Below, piece by piece: positions 47,357 to 58,701 of a stretch of 64,000 bases of DNA. Below the pieces are notes generated by a model, which did not search any database, was not told where the DNA came from, and was given only the letters and a program-made list of their open reading frames with translations. Within the stretch, counting starts at the first letter, position 1. Each line of letters begins with the position of its first letter. This DNA comes from Scilla litardierei (lineage: Eukaryota > Streptophyta > Magnoliopsida > Asparagales > Asparagaceae): contig CM061138.1 of assembly GCA_030789695.1 (NCBI GenBank), positions 182,567,051 to 182,631,050 of the forward strand, given 5' to 3'. Position numbers and translations under genes: made by a program.

Positions 47357-50178
47357 TGTAACGGTACGTTTTCGTTGTACTTTGTTCGTGCACGTTATTA
47401 TGGCCGTGCACGTGTTTATTTTAGACTTTATTTGATTGTGAACACTTTTGTGTGGTATGCCGTTGTGAACGTCTCTGAGAGTATTAAATAGTGGCACTAT
47501 CTTGGAACGACACTTCTCGAGTCGTTTTCCCACAATTTAAACTTACTCGATGAGACGTGACGATTTTCACTTTTGACGGGAGACGTTTCTATTTTTAGTT
47601 TCGTCGTCCGACGTCGAAATTGAGATCCGTCTTCTTAGTTAGCTCACTTTCGTCATCACGATCACCCCGATATTTATTTTATAATTTTTGGAGTTTATTT
47701 GACCACTTTTATATTTTTAACAAGTTTTATAATATTTTTAATAATTAAGTTTTAAATTATTTTCGGCCAAATAAAATTTATTTGAGTTTTAAACGTATTA
47801 AAGAATTTTTCAGCCAATTTCCAGCTCATTTGGACTAAGTCAAATCCTTGGGTGAGTTGGAGAAGTTGAATATCAAATTTTAAATTATTTAAACTTCTAA
47901 TCCTATTAGATTTAGCCCTAGACCAAGTCAACCCATCTACACTATATAAACAACCCCTAGGAAGACCTATTTTCGCAAGAAATTAACCCTAGCCTCTTCC
48001 AAAACCCAAATTTAACGTTGCGACGATTCGTCGCAACGTTGCGACGAACAGCTGCCGCACCGACCGAGAAAACCAAGCCAAATCCCCCGCTCCGACCGCT
48101 AGCCGCCCCCGCATCCATCCCCGCTCCCATCGCATCACAGTCGCCCCGCTCCGTTCCCTCGGTCTGACCGAGGGCTTGGCCCGCATCCCCGCTCCGCATC
48201 GACCCCGCACCGTCGCCCGCAGCTGTCGCCCGCATCGCCCCACGCCTGACCGAAGCGCCCGCTCGCATCGACCGCTCGCCGCTTCGTTACAACGTTGCAA
48301 ACGTTGCAACGACCCGCCCCAAGCGCCTGACCAAGCCGCCCTATCGCTCCGACCGAGAGACAGCCCCGCACCGCTGCTGCGACCGACCCCCGCTGCTGCA
48401 CAGCGCTGTTCCCCGCGTCTGACCGAGCAATTCCCCCGCATTGGCTGTGTACGCCCGAGAGCCATTCGTCGCAACCCCGCATCTGTCGCACCACTTACCT
48501 CCGTGGGCCCCCCAAGTTCTCCAGAGGTATTGTGGGTCCCCCAAAGGTCCCTAAGACTACCGTGGGCCCCACCTAGGTGCGTTCTCTTCGACGACTTGCC
48601 GCGTACGATGTTGCGACACGTCGTAGCCCGTCGTCGCACGTGCTAGCTTTGGAATCTGGAATCGTCGCCCCGGTTGATTGCTCTGAAATTTCCAGCGAGG
48701 AATCTAATTGGAATCTGGACTTGGAGCGCGATATTATTATTCCAACCCCCGGCGTCGCTACCCGACGCCGGTGTAGCTTTCTCGTCGTGTTAAGGTAACG
48801 CTTTGCACCCCTAGGACCCCCAACCCAATTGCATGCTAATCAAGACTAAAATCAGTATTTTTAAAGTATTTTAAATGTTTTAGAATTCACTAATCAAGAT
48901 TAATAAAACGGATGTAGGCCGGTGGACTTGTGCACGTAGGAATTGTGACTTTGGACTCGTTGGACGGTGTTTCTCTGACGTGATAGTTGCAGGCAAGTGA
49001 AACTTGCCAAATCTTACTTAGGGCCATGTTTTTAGGCCACTTCCTTGTTTTTAGCGTAAAAGAGACTAGTCAGTGAAATGATAGCTGGCTAGACGCCTAC
49101 TTGATCTAGTTTGACAACGAAACTAGATCCGTCACCTAATTGATCTAGCTTGACAACGAAGCTAGATCCAACCCTTTAAACTTGTTGTTCATGCATGCTA
49201 AACTGTCACGTTTACTTTCCTTACCTGTACGCTTTACTACTTTGCCATGTCATGTCATCCATGCATTGAATGTCGCATTCGTAGCACACGCTACACTACT
49301 TGTACTTCCTTGTCCGGCTAGGTGCACCCCTACACCATACTTGTTTAAAACACTTCCTGGCTCGTGGTCCAAAAGTGGGCCTCATGTGTTGGCTGAAAAC
49401 CAATGCACGATACACGTGGAGGGGTAGGGATAAACGGTCACTTGAGCTTAGGAGTTGGCCCGCGCAGCCACTCTAGCCAAAAGACGGAATCTCTGTGCAC
49501 GAGGTGCTTACTTTACTTGTCTTGTAATTGTCTTGTGAATGATTCATGCCATGCCATGCTCGTACTTTACTTTACTTTACTATACCTGTTGCACTCATTA
49601 CTTTAACTGCCATGTCATTGCATCATGCTAGAACTGCTAGGTTGCTTTACTTGTACCTACTTCAGTTTCCTTGCACAAGTCTTCCAGACTTGCTGACATG
49701 TGCCCCTTGCTCTTTTGGGTGTCACATGTTAGACCCTGAGCCAGAGACAGTTGCTGAGGACGAGGTGTTTGCTGACGCTGAGCCCGAGCCTACGTTCGTT
49801 GAGGAGTTCGAGGACACCGGAGACCAGTCTTAGAGACTGATTTTACTTGCTTTTGCTTTAGGTTGCTGTTAGTTGTCGGTGCTTGCACCATTACTTTGCT
49901 TTCGTACTTTGTATTTTTGTTGGCCATGCTGGGCCTCTTTTAGACTCTTTTATTTTAGCCTGGTGGCTTTTTCTGCGATGTTGAGATTTATTATTATGGA
50001 TATGCTGAGATGTTTCTTTTGTCTCTTTTCGTTATCATTATCTTTGTTTCGTTTCGCGTTGTAAGGACCTGCAGTTTAAATTTGATTGACGCTTATCGGA
50101 CTTGCAGCTTTGTAACTTCAAGTCTGAGCGGACCTTCTCACGCTTCGCCTCCACGTTTTTGGGAAGCGGGGCGTGACA
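47357..50178 (+). repeat. G2 3' LTR
   Basis: 2822 bp, the same features as the 5' LTR. Differences cluster in the GC-rich part (about 48100-48560). Confidence 0.93.
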
Positions 50179-50183
50179 TAAAC

Positions 50184-51310
50184 TTTAGGAGATAAGGATC
50201 GGACGTATGAATTATGATTTCTCGCCCGATGTGTTGCCCCCAGAAGGGGAGTTGGAGAGGGCTAGAGAGGCCGTTGGTGTGCTCGTGTCGCACCATGACG
50301 GTAAATGATGGTTTGCTCCGTTTGTCCGACAGAAAAACCGAGATGAGTCTCGCTCTAGTACCTTGCCCCGTTCGGGTACGGAGTTACGAGAGGCCCCTCC
50401 AGTGCTCGTGTCGCTGGTTGAGGTATCATTTTTCACCCACCTTGGGTGAAGTCCGACTCCTTAGCGTCCTGCGGTTTACACGAGTTTCCAAATACGTGAA
50501 TCAACAACTTAAAGTAATTGTCTTTAATTTATAAATGTTGTTATCTCATGTCTCCTTACTTTTGTTTACTTTAATGCTGCTATCCCATGGTAACATGTTC
50601 TTATGCTTCCTTTCAATATCTGCATTTCATAATATGGTTTCATATGCATGTTTTACAAGTTCTTATAACTAAGTTCACATGTTGGAATGTAATCACTTTT
50701 ATGCAACATGAACCTTACTTGTTAGACCACCCTCCCCTAGATAGGCAGACCAGTTCTAAACCGAGCTCTACTAGAGTGTTAGGGGTTTCTACTAGGTCAC
50801 GCGTTGACGTGTCCCCGTTGACTTTTCAGGTTGTGTGAAGTTGAGGATGGTGATAGAAGCTGGAGCTTTGGAGTTTGGTGAACAGTTGTAGTTTTGGGTG
50901 GCGAGGGGTACGTTGAGAGACTTGTACTTTTGGTGTTTCTTTTACGGGTAGACCTTCGTACTTAGGGTTGAGAGAATGATTATATTGTTGTTGTATAAGT
51001 TGAGCCAGGACTCGGAGTTGTATAAGAATATACTCGTCACAATGTAGCTTCCCTCTTTTGTACCCTCTTTTGTACAGATGGTGTTGTAAAGATGTACAAT
51101 TGTATTAATGAAATGAAATATTGTACCTTTACTTATTTCTCAGTATTGTATGTGTGATGGAGCTTTATTTGTACTTCCCAGCACGTGCGTAGTGACCTGC
51201 ATCATTCTTTTGCTCTCTTTTTTTCTCTCTTTCTCCGTAACACTCGTTGATCTAGGAATACTTAGGACGAATTCGTACTTCCTAGGTATCCTGGAGAGCG
51301 GGTCATTTCA
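50184..51310 (+). repeat. E2 3' LTR, second part
   Basis: Matches 33958-35084 and ends GGTCATTTCA before the AGCAG target duplication. No gene. Confidence 0.92.
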
Positions 51311-51315
51311 AGCAG

Positions 51316-52784
51316 GAGCCACGAAGGAGCCTGAGGTGACCTGGAAGGAATTCACCACGTTCACTGAGCAGGTCGACATGAGTCTTTGTGTTTTGGCGAC
51401 CTTGATATGCCAAAACATCGGGAATCCATCGCTCTTAAATGAGCCGTTGCCGCCTCCAAACCCGACCCTGACACCAACCGGGGGCACAACCTTCCTCCGA
51501 GATTAGGGGATCCGAGAGCAGATCAACTGGAGATCAGTCCACACAATGCAACCCCCGCGTCTCACCAATACAGTGGAATGTGGTTCGACAATCGGGCCTT
51601 CGTTCTCCAGGGGGAACGCACCCCCTCCAACTACAGGGAAGCAACCCACAATATCCTGGATCAGGTAATATACGGGGCTCCCCTGAGATATAACCCTCTC
51701 AACCCTGCAGGTGGATTCGGAAGGAGAGAGGAGACCACAAACCGATCTTAGGAGCCAATTACATGCAAGCAGGAGAGGAAGGATCTCTACTCGTTCGATC
51801 CACGATTCGGCAGACCTTGCTGAGGGAGACTATCACTCCTGCTCCTCCTCTTCCCAAGTTCAAACTCCCTTCCCTACCAGCTTATGATGGCAGAGGCGAC
51901 CCGTGGTCGCACATTCATACGTATCTGAATGTAATGCTGCTTCAGGGGCCGATGAGCCATACCTTTGTAGAGCCTTCCACGCTACCATATTCAAGATGGC
52001 AGAAGGCTGGTATGAAGGGTTACCCCACGGCTCCATCGGGTCATTCGATGAATTGGCAGAAATGTTCTGTAAGCAATTCGTTACGGGCCGACATCCTAAG
52101 AAGAAGTCCTCCCACCTCATCTCGCTCAAACAGAATGAGAATAAGTCGATTCGAGCCTTCGTCCAGAGATTCAACGACTAGAGGCTCGATGTAGAAGAGA
52201 CACTGGACGTGACTGTCATAGCGGCGCTCACTCAGGTGGTCCGAAACAAACGCCTACGAAGGGCCCTCCACCAGTTTTCCTCTAACACAGTCGTAGAAAT
52301 GCTCAACATAACGGACTAGTTCACCATCTCTGAAGAAGCAGAGGAACCAACCGAAACTAGTGTGAAAGGCACTCCCTCCGGCTGCAGAGATACAAGGCGA
52401 GAGAAACCAACTTCAGGAATCCCCCGTTAGGAGTCTCGAGACAAGAGATCTAGAGAGAGGAGCCCTCGAAGCAAGGAGCACCTTACATATACGAAACCAA
52501 GTGCTCCTAAGATGGAGGTCCTCGCTTTTGCCCCACGAGAAGTGCTGATCCAAGAGATAGCAAAGAAGGGAAAATACGAGAATAGTGACGACCTCAAATT
52601 TTGCAAGTACCACAATGGCTATGTGCACGATACCAATGACTGTTGGACTCTAAAAAAAGAGATCGATGCACTGGTCAAGCGAGGACACCCCAAAAACCAG
52701 GCTAACGATCAACCTAGCAAGGATGGATTCTCGAATCATAAGGGCAAGATGACGGGGTCACCTGTCACCAAGGTGATCGACTAG
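51316..52784 (+). pseudogene. gag: gag of element B, main part
   Basis: Tat-type Gag: FKLPSLPAYDGRGDPWSHIH, then FHATIFKMAEGWYEGLPHGS, FDELAEMFCKQFVTGRHPKK and QNENKSIRAFVQRFND. The end has the CKYHNGYVHDTNDC box in place of a classic knuckle. It is broken by TAG at 51504-51506, a frameshift near 51945, and TAGs at 52179, about 52317 and about 52427. Several of these fit CAG to TAG. Ends at TAG 52782-52784. Confidence 0.85.
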
Positions 52785-53040
52785 CAAGCCGTCTGAGCTC
52801 AGGATCAAATAAAGAGTCAAGGGGCAAAATCAGCTCCGACGAAGTTTGAAAACACATGTACGCCTTTTGTTTTTATCTTTCCTTTTAATAAGGCATGTCT
52901 TTTTTCATCAAATAAAGTTTTGCTTCCTTACGCCTTCATGAATTCTACAAAAACTATCCCATCAAAACTTCCCACTAAAAGGATCCGATCCTCGGGAAGC
53001 CTGGATAAACTGAATTCATATTGATGAAATCTGTGCGAGT
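52785..53040 (+). other. Gag-to-repeat spacer of element B, site of the missing pol
   Basis: About 255 bp with no protease, RT or integrase motif. The sequence (TTTTATCTTTCC, AATAAAG) resembles the stretch after pol in element A (579-690), so pol was lost cleanly between gag and the 3' region. Confidence 0.65.
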
Positions 53041-53311
53041 TACTCATAAGGTGTCGTCAGTCGTAAGTCGAAGGGGCCACCACTTCGCCACTGAACGACC
53101 CTCCTAATACGTCGTCAGCCGTAGGTCAACGGGCCATCCCTTCGCTACTAAACGACTCTCCTAAAGGTCGTAAGACATAAGTCGAAGGGGACACCCCTTT
53201 GCTACTGAACGACTCTCCTAATGCGTTGTCAGCCGTAAGTCGAAGGGCCACCCCTTCGCTACTGAACGACTCTCCTATAAAGGTCGTCTGCCATAAGTCG
53301 AAGGGGCCATC
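53041..53311 (+). repeat. Tandem hairpin repeats of element B, left block
   Basis: About five units of 57-60 bp. Each reads CGTAAGTCGAAGGGG-CCA-CCCCTTCG, an 8-bp hairpin with a 3-nt loop, then CTGAACGACTCTCCTA. Confidence 0.88.
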
Positions 53312-53606
53312 TTGATCACTCCTTATTTTACACCTTTTTCCCGCATGTTTGCATGCCATTTAGATCGCCCAAATCATGTTTTTCACGATATATCGACGAT
53401 ATTACGATGCTTTTCATGATTTGTTGTTTTTGTCGCATTTCAGGTGATTTGGAGCGATTTGGAGTGATCTCGAGATACGCCTACTCCAGAGTGTCACCGA
53501 CGACCTCCCCGAGTGGTATTTTGCTGTTGGAGAGGAGCGGAAGAAGAAAGAACATCGTAGGAGCGACGAGGAGGCCAAAACAAGCTGTTTGGGCATTTTT
53601 GGTGTC

Positions 53607-53992
53607 CCACTCGGCCGAGTGAAGGAGTCGCTCGGCCGACCAGCGAGACACCGCTCGGCCGACCAGATCGGATACGCTCCATACGTGCACTCGGCCGAGC
53701 TACGGAAGCCACATCGGCCGAGTGGCAATTGCCGACCGCCCGAGTGGCACCCAGACGACGCATGTCAAAAATCGCCAACTTACTGTTTTTCGTCTGCCTG
53801 AGCTTCAGAAGACCCACTCGGCCGAGTGGCAATTGCTGACCGCCCGAGTACCAAGAAGCCATCGGCCGAGTGACGACAACTCACTCGGCCGAGCGACTCC
53901 CGAAGTGAAGACCCCTGAAGGCCCTGACTTACTGGAAATTTACAGGGTTTCTCACTCGACCGAGCGACTTTTGTCACTCGGCCGAGTGCGAC
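53607..53992. repeat. Palindromic CTCGGCCGAG motif array in the solo LTR
   Basis: About ten copies of CTCGGCCGAG or a variant, many extended to CACTCGGCCGAGTG. They lie upstream of the TATA-like box, as the G1 array does. Confidence 0.8.
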
Positions 53993-54464
53993 GCGCTGCC
54001 TGTAGCGAAAATTGCGGATTTCAGGCTTCGCAGGGGTATTTTGGTCACAGTTTTTGGACGATTTTGGGGGGGTATTTAACCCCTGTTTTACCCTAGTTTT
54101 GAGAGCTTTTCTCTTAGATTTTTGCAGCTTTTTAGATTAACTTTTAGCTTTATTCTTGTGATTGGAGAGGAGACAAAAGTTGGTTTTTGTTGAATTATTT
54201 TGAAGAACTCCATTGGTTTGCCTCTCTCTTCTCTAAAAATTCTATTTTTATTGCATATCTCAATATTGTGATGAATTCTCTTATTAATTTCATTGATTAT
54301 TTTTGTGTTTGTGCTATGAATTGTGAGTAGTCTCCACGTCTTGGGGCGTGGCGATGAACCCTACAAGCCCAATTTCAGATTTGTGATGAATTGGTAGAAA
54401 TTTTGCTAGAATTGCTATTAGGGATTAGATTGGGATCAATTTACTACGGATGGCTAGGTATTCA

Positions 54465-54772
54465 TATCGATTGGGATTTGCAAGAGATTGGATCCCAATT
54501 CGATAGGAAACCCTAGAAATCCGAATTGGGTTGGAATCGAATTTCCGTAGTATCGGTTTGCAAGAGATTGGACCGATACTAGGGTTTCCGGTTGCAATTC
54601 CATGCCAATACCCGTTTGCAAGAGATTGGACGGGTAGGAACTATCCCAACCTAGGTCGCGGCCCGAGTTTGCACGAGAGTGGGCTCGGGGCGATTGAACG
54701 ATGATGTTGATCCTAATGCTAGCTTCCATAGGCTAGGGTTTGCAAGAGATTGGACCCGAACCTAGGATAGCT
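54465..54772 (+). repeat. Loop-invariant hairpin array in the solo LTR
   Basis: Four hairpins share the 14-nt loop TTGCAAGAGATTGG on unrelated stems: TATCGATTGGGAT (54465-54505), TAGTATCGGT (54548-54581), TACCCGT (54609-54636) and a broken GGGT stem (about 54721-54772). A fifth (54656-54693) has the loop TTGCACGAGAGTGG on CCCGAGT. Each stem is matched by its own complement. A sixth degenerate one may follow at 54776. Confidence 0.9.
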
Positions 54773-55128
54773 ATAGACCGGTAATAGCACGAGAGCGTGA
54801 GCTAGGTTCTACATTCAGTTGCAACTAGTTCATCCAAATTTTATCCTAGCAACTTTGATACCAATGAACCACATTGACGGGATACGGTGAGTAGCGGGGA
54901 TTCCCCATTCCCTAGACGTTCTTTGTTTGATTTGATATTTCCGTACTTTGTCTGACGATTGTGACAGGATCGCCAAAGGCAAATTTCTCTCTTCTTAATA
55001 GCCAGGTTGATTGGCGCAAGCACTTTCATTCGTCCTCCCTGTGTTCGATAACCCGCTCGCCGCTATACCGTGCGCTTGCGGTAAAACTACAACCGTTCTT
55101 TGGGTTACATTCCGGAGCGATCACATCT

Positions 55129-55640
55129 CTTTGCCATTGAATGACTCTCCTACCAAGGTCGTCAGCCGTAAGTCGAAGGGGCCACCTCTTCACCACTGAA
55201 CGACTCTCCTAAAGGTCCTCAGTCGTAAGTCGAAGGGGCCACCCCTTCGCCACTGTACGAATCTCCTACAAAGGTTGTCAGCCGTAAGTCGAAGGGGCCA
55301 CCCCTTCGTCACTGAATGACTCTCCTACAAAGTTTGTCAGCCGTGAGTCGAAGGGGCCATCCCTTTGTCACTGAACGACTCTCATATAATGCGTCGTCAG
55401 TCGTAAGTCGAATGGGTCACCCCTTCGCCACTGAACAACTCTCTTACAATGCGTTGTCAGCCGTAAGTCGAAGGGGCCACCCCTTCTCCATGGAAAGACT
55501 CTCCTACAACGTGTCATCGGCCGTAAGTCGAAGGGGCCACCCCTTTGCCACTGAACGACTCTCCTATAACGTATCGGAAGCTTTAAGTCGAAGGGCCACC
55601 CCCTTCGTCACTGAACGACTCCCGTACCATCAGCCGTGAG
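55129..55640 (+). repeat. Tandem hairpin repeats of element B, right block
   Basis: Eight or nine units of about 58-60 bp continuing the 53041 block after the solo LTR. The hairpin arms AAGGGG / CCCCTT are kept in most units. 55641-55930 is a non-repetitive linker with no gene. Confidence 0.88.
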
Positions 55641-55930
55641 TAGAGGAAATTGCTCCCTCACCATGGAACGTAGTGGTTAACTTCTAAACATGGTTCGATG
55701 GTTTATCCTCGATCATCCTGAAGCGCCTAACCCATCGAAAGGGGCCATCAGATATTGCGACCACCACATGATGTAAGCGACAACAAACGAAGAGATACAA
55801 CAACAAATAGAGATATACATGCCAATTATTCTGGCACTCCTATTACGAAAAATTGTTTTCGTTTACATCTACATCACCCCATATACATTCAAAAATTTCT
55901 AAAAACAGGCATAAAAAGAGCGTCGAGACC

Positions 55931-56892
55931 CTACATCAACTGGATATGCCCTTGGTCTCCATTTAGCACGGCCGTGGACTCTGGGTCCTCCGTAGCATCT
56001 GCTCCTGCATCATCGCCAGCCATGGTGGTAGCTTCGTCGGTGGGAGGAGCCTCTTTCGTGCATTGGCTCGACTCGTCATCACCAAGATCCTTAAAAATCA
56101 CCGGGATCTGATCGATATCAGTGGAGAGGTCAGGAAATCGGCTCTTTATTTCCAACCGACGTCGTTTGTAGACTTCCCTGTGTAGCTCATCGAATTCGGG
56201 GAACGAGTCCTTGAATTCCTAAACTGCCATCTCTGCTATGACCTCGGCACGTGCTTGCTCTTCCAACAGAGCCTTCTCAGCCCGCTCTCTTAGAGCAGCT
56301 TGCTCTGCCTCCCTCTTACGAGCCTCCAGAAGCTCACGATCAAGCCAATTAAGGCGATTCAACCTCGTCTCGGAGAGAAGGCTGAGTCTAGTCAGCTCAA
56401 CTTGAGAATTTTCTACGGCCGACCTAACGGCCTCCAGGGTGACCTTATGATTGGCCACCACCAGAGCACGACGACGCAACGTCGCGGTGGCCACGAGAGC
56501 CTGTAAATAACACACGGTGGTCAACATCCTTGCTGACATCACCTACGAGGGAGGCTGGAGAAATAATTACCTGGACGATGGCATGAACGGCTATCGACAC
56601 AAGCCGCTCATAGTCGACCCTCTCCACGATAGTCGTGTCCCTTGGAAGGGTCGCATTCTCAGCAATACGAGAGGCAGTCCCGCATCGAGGAGAGCAGAAT
56701 CTCCTCGCCTCATCGGAAAATCCATTTGGTCGAGCTCCTCCGCGGTGCAGTCGAATGGGGCCTGGGGAGATTGACTCTCCAGCAAAATCGACCTGAATTC
56801 GTCAGGTATGTCTTCAGACAATTCGACAGAAGGGAACAAACCCCCCAAGGCCAGGAGTCCTCATGCAGAAGAAGCTCCAGAGGGACCTGAGT
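55931..56892 (-). pseudogene. Antisense ORF of element B, C-terminal half
   Basis: The minus strand reads PDEFRSILLESQSPQAPFDC, then a coiled coil (LDRELLEARKREAEQAALRE) and an acidic end (GDDAGADATEDPES) stopping at 55931. A 70-bp GT..AG intron at 56501-56570 joins AIVQ to ALVATATL. A TAG before 56219 (CAG context) and a frameshift near 56650 break it. The N-terminal part is beyond G3. It is the counterpart of 7517-27993 in element A. Confidence 0.68.
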
Positions 56893-57550
56893 TGTAACGG
56901 CCTGTTTCTATCGTACCTTCTTCGTGCGCGTGCTTTTGATCGTGCACGTGTTTATTTTAGACTTTAGTTGTTGTTGAACGTTTTTGTGTGATATGTCGTC
57001 GTGATCGTCTCTGAAAGTATTAGATTGTGGAACACCTTGGGAACGACATATCTCGAGTCGTTCTTCTGCGATACTAACTTATTTGAGGTAACGTCGCGAC
57101 TTTCTGTTTTGACGTGAGACGTTTCTATTTTTAGTTTCGTCCCTCGACATCAAAATTTAGATCCGTCTTCTCCACTCTCTTTCTTTAGTCGTCCCGAACA
57201 CCCCATAATTATTTTACAATTTTTGGACTTAATTTGACATATTTTCCATTTTTTGAAAGTTTTAAATAATTTTAACACATATTTTTATAAGAGTTTTAAT
57301 TACAATAAAATTCCTACATTATAATAACGTATTATAGAATTTTTAGACCAAATCTCAGAATTTTTGGCCGCCCCCATCTTGCGTGAGGGAGAGGAGAGTA
57401 ATTTTAAATTATATTAATTATTTTTATTATTTTAATTACGTTTTTCTTAACTCAAACCCTAACCCTAGCTCTAAACTATTTATATTAGCCCTAGTATAGG
57501 TTATTTTCGCATTACACAAACCCTAGCCGTCAAAAACACCTTCCCGACGT

Positions 57551-57570
57551 TCGTCGCAACGTTGCGACGA
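57551..57570. repeat. 20-bp perfect palindrome in G3 LTR
   Basis: TCGTCGCAACGTTGCGACGA, the core of the G2 palindrome. The 3' LTR copy is at 63676-63695. Confidence 0.85.
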
Positions 57571-58455
57571 TCGCCCAGTGCACGACCGACGGCCGCCCCC
57601 GCACATCCTAGTGCACGACCGACGCTCCGCTCCGCAGCGCCGCTTGCAACGCTCCGCTGCATCGCCCCGCTGTCGCCCCGCTGCGACCGACGGGATCCCT
57701 CGGTCTGACCGAGGGAATCCCTCGCACCGCCCAAGCTCCCGCCTCCGCCTGCACTGCACTTGCACGACCGAGAGCTCCTCTCGGTCTGACCGAGAGGAAC
57801 ACCCGCACCGGCAGTGTACGACCGACGGCCATACGTCGCAAGTTGGTTTCTCCCACACCAACTCCTGTGGTGGGCCCCCCAAGTTCTCCTGAGGTGTTGT
57901 GGGTCCCCCTTGGACCCATAGCACTGATGTGGGCCCCACTTGGACGTGCTACTTCACGGATTTACCGTCTACGACGTTGCGACACGTCGTAGGCCTTCGT
58001 CGCAAGTTCAAACTTTTGGAGAATTGTGCGAGGACCAGATCTGAAGCTGAGGAGTCCTCTGATCAGACACGACATCCAATCTACAACAAACTCCGGTTCA
58101 GGTTGGTTCCCCGAAACTCGTAGAAACCCCCACAATAGCTGACTGAACCCTAAACTAAAAACCGTCAACTTGAACTAAATTTACTTTCCAGCACCTGTAA
58201 AACGTTGGACGAACTTAGAAAATCGACGAACGGACTTTGTTGACTGTGCACATAGGATAGATCGTCGATTAGGATGAAACATCAAAAAGTGACTTTTGAC
58301 AAATAGGATAGTCCCGAAAATCTAGAAACGAAACCTAATAGGATTTGATGAATTTGAGAACTGACATCGTCGCCGTGGCGATATTTCAGACGGACTTCTA
58401 CGGACGAGATGCTTGGACGAGACGCTTCGAGAAGACGACGCACTCGCCGTTTCAG

Positions 58456-58598
58456 GCAAGTGTATCCACTTGCACTTTTGGCCGTGCTTAGGCCCTAGTT
58501 GGTTAGAATTGTTAACTGTGAACAAATAGAACAGGACGTGAAATGATAGCGTCCGGGACGACTCCTGACGGCTCAGACTTGACGACGAAGTCTGAGCC
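58456..58598 (+). promoter_or_regulatory. G3 leader hairpins A, B and C
   Basis: A: GCAAGTG-TATC-CACTTGC (58456-58473). B: GGACG, loop TGAAATGATAG, CGTCC (58534-58554). C: GGCTCAGACTT, loop GACGACG, AAGTCTGAGCC (58570-58598). The B and C stems differ from G1 and G2 but remain paired. Confidence 0.85.
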
Positions 58599-58701
58599 TG
58601 ACAACAACAACTTTTTAATGCTGTAGGGCTATCATGTGTGTGCGTGTGCGTGGACACCCTAGAATAACCCTTCCTGTCTTGTCACATCCCGTCCCGTCTT
58701 G

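Larger units (their letters stand above)
39746..50178 (+). mobile_element. G2: chromovirus (Ty3/gypsy), full length but coding-defective
   Basis: LTRs 39746-42568 and 47357-50178 (TGTAACGGTACG..GGGGCGTGACA), target duplication TAAAC (39741-39745 and 50179-50183). Its gene plan and introns match G1, but the first two thirds of the LTR are unrelated to G1. By eye the LTRs differ at about 55 sites, near 2 percent. Confidence 0.95.
32226..51310 (+). mobile_element. E2: large non-coding LTR element (LARD type) with G2 nested in its 3' LTR
   Basis: LTRs are 32226-35084 and 38014-39745 plus 50184-51310; each totals 2859 bp. The ends are TGTAATACCCC..TTTCA, flanked by AGCAG at 32221-32225 and 51311-51315. 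The interior (35085-38013) has no gag or pol. The primer-like motif, the pre-LTR hairpin and the AAGGTGGGTAGAA purine tract match G1/G2/G3, so it is likely mobilised by their proteins. Confidence 0.92.
53312..55123 (+). mobile_element. Solo LTR (1812 bp) of an unrelated retrotransposon
   Basis: Ends TGATCACTCC and GGAGCGATCA are near-perfect inverted repeats. The flanks 53307-53311 and 55124-55128 are both CATCT. There is no interior and no second LTR, so it is a product of LTR-LTR recombination. TATTTAAC lies near 54074. The family is unknown to me, possibly Athila-like. Confidence 0.85.

Noticed and set aside
48176..48646. 156-codon plus-strand ORF in the G2 3' LTR
   Set aside because: The 5' LTR lacks an equivalent open frame, and composition explains its length.
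53041..55640. CRISPR-like array of about 58-bp repeats
   Set aside because: Units are contiguous, diverged and hairpin-based without unique spacers, and they sit in a plant retrotransposon.
57464..57477. Interstitial telomere
   Set aside because: Only two telomere-like units inside an LTR, and repeated in the other LTR; better read as a telobox.
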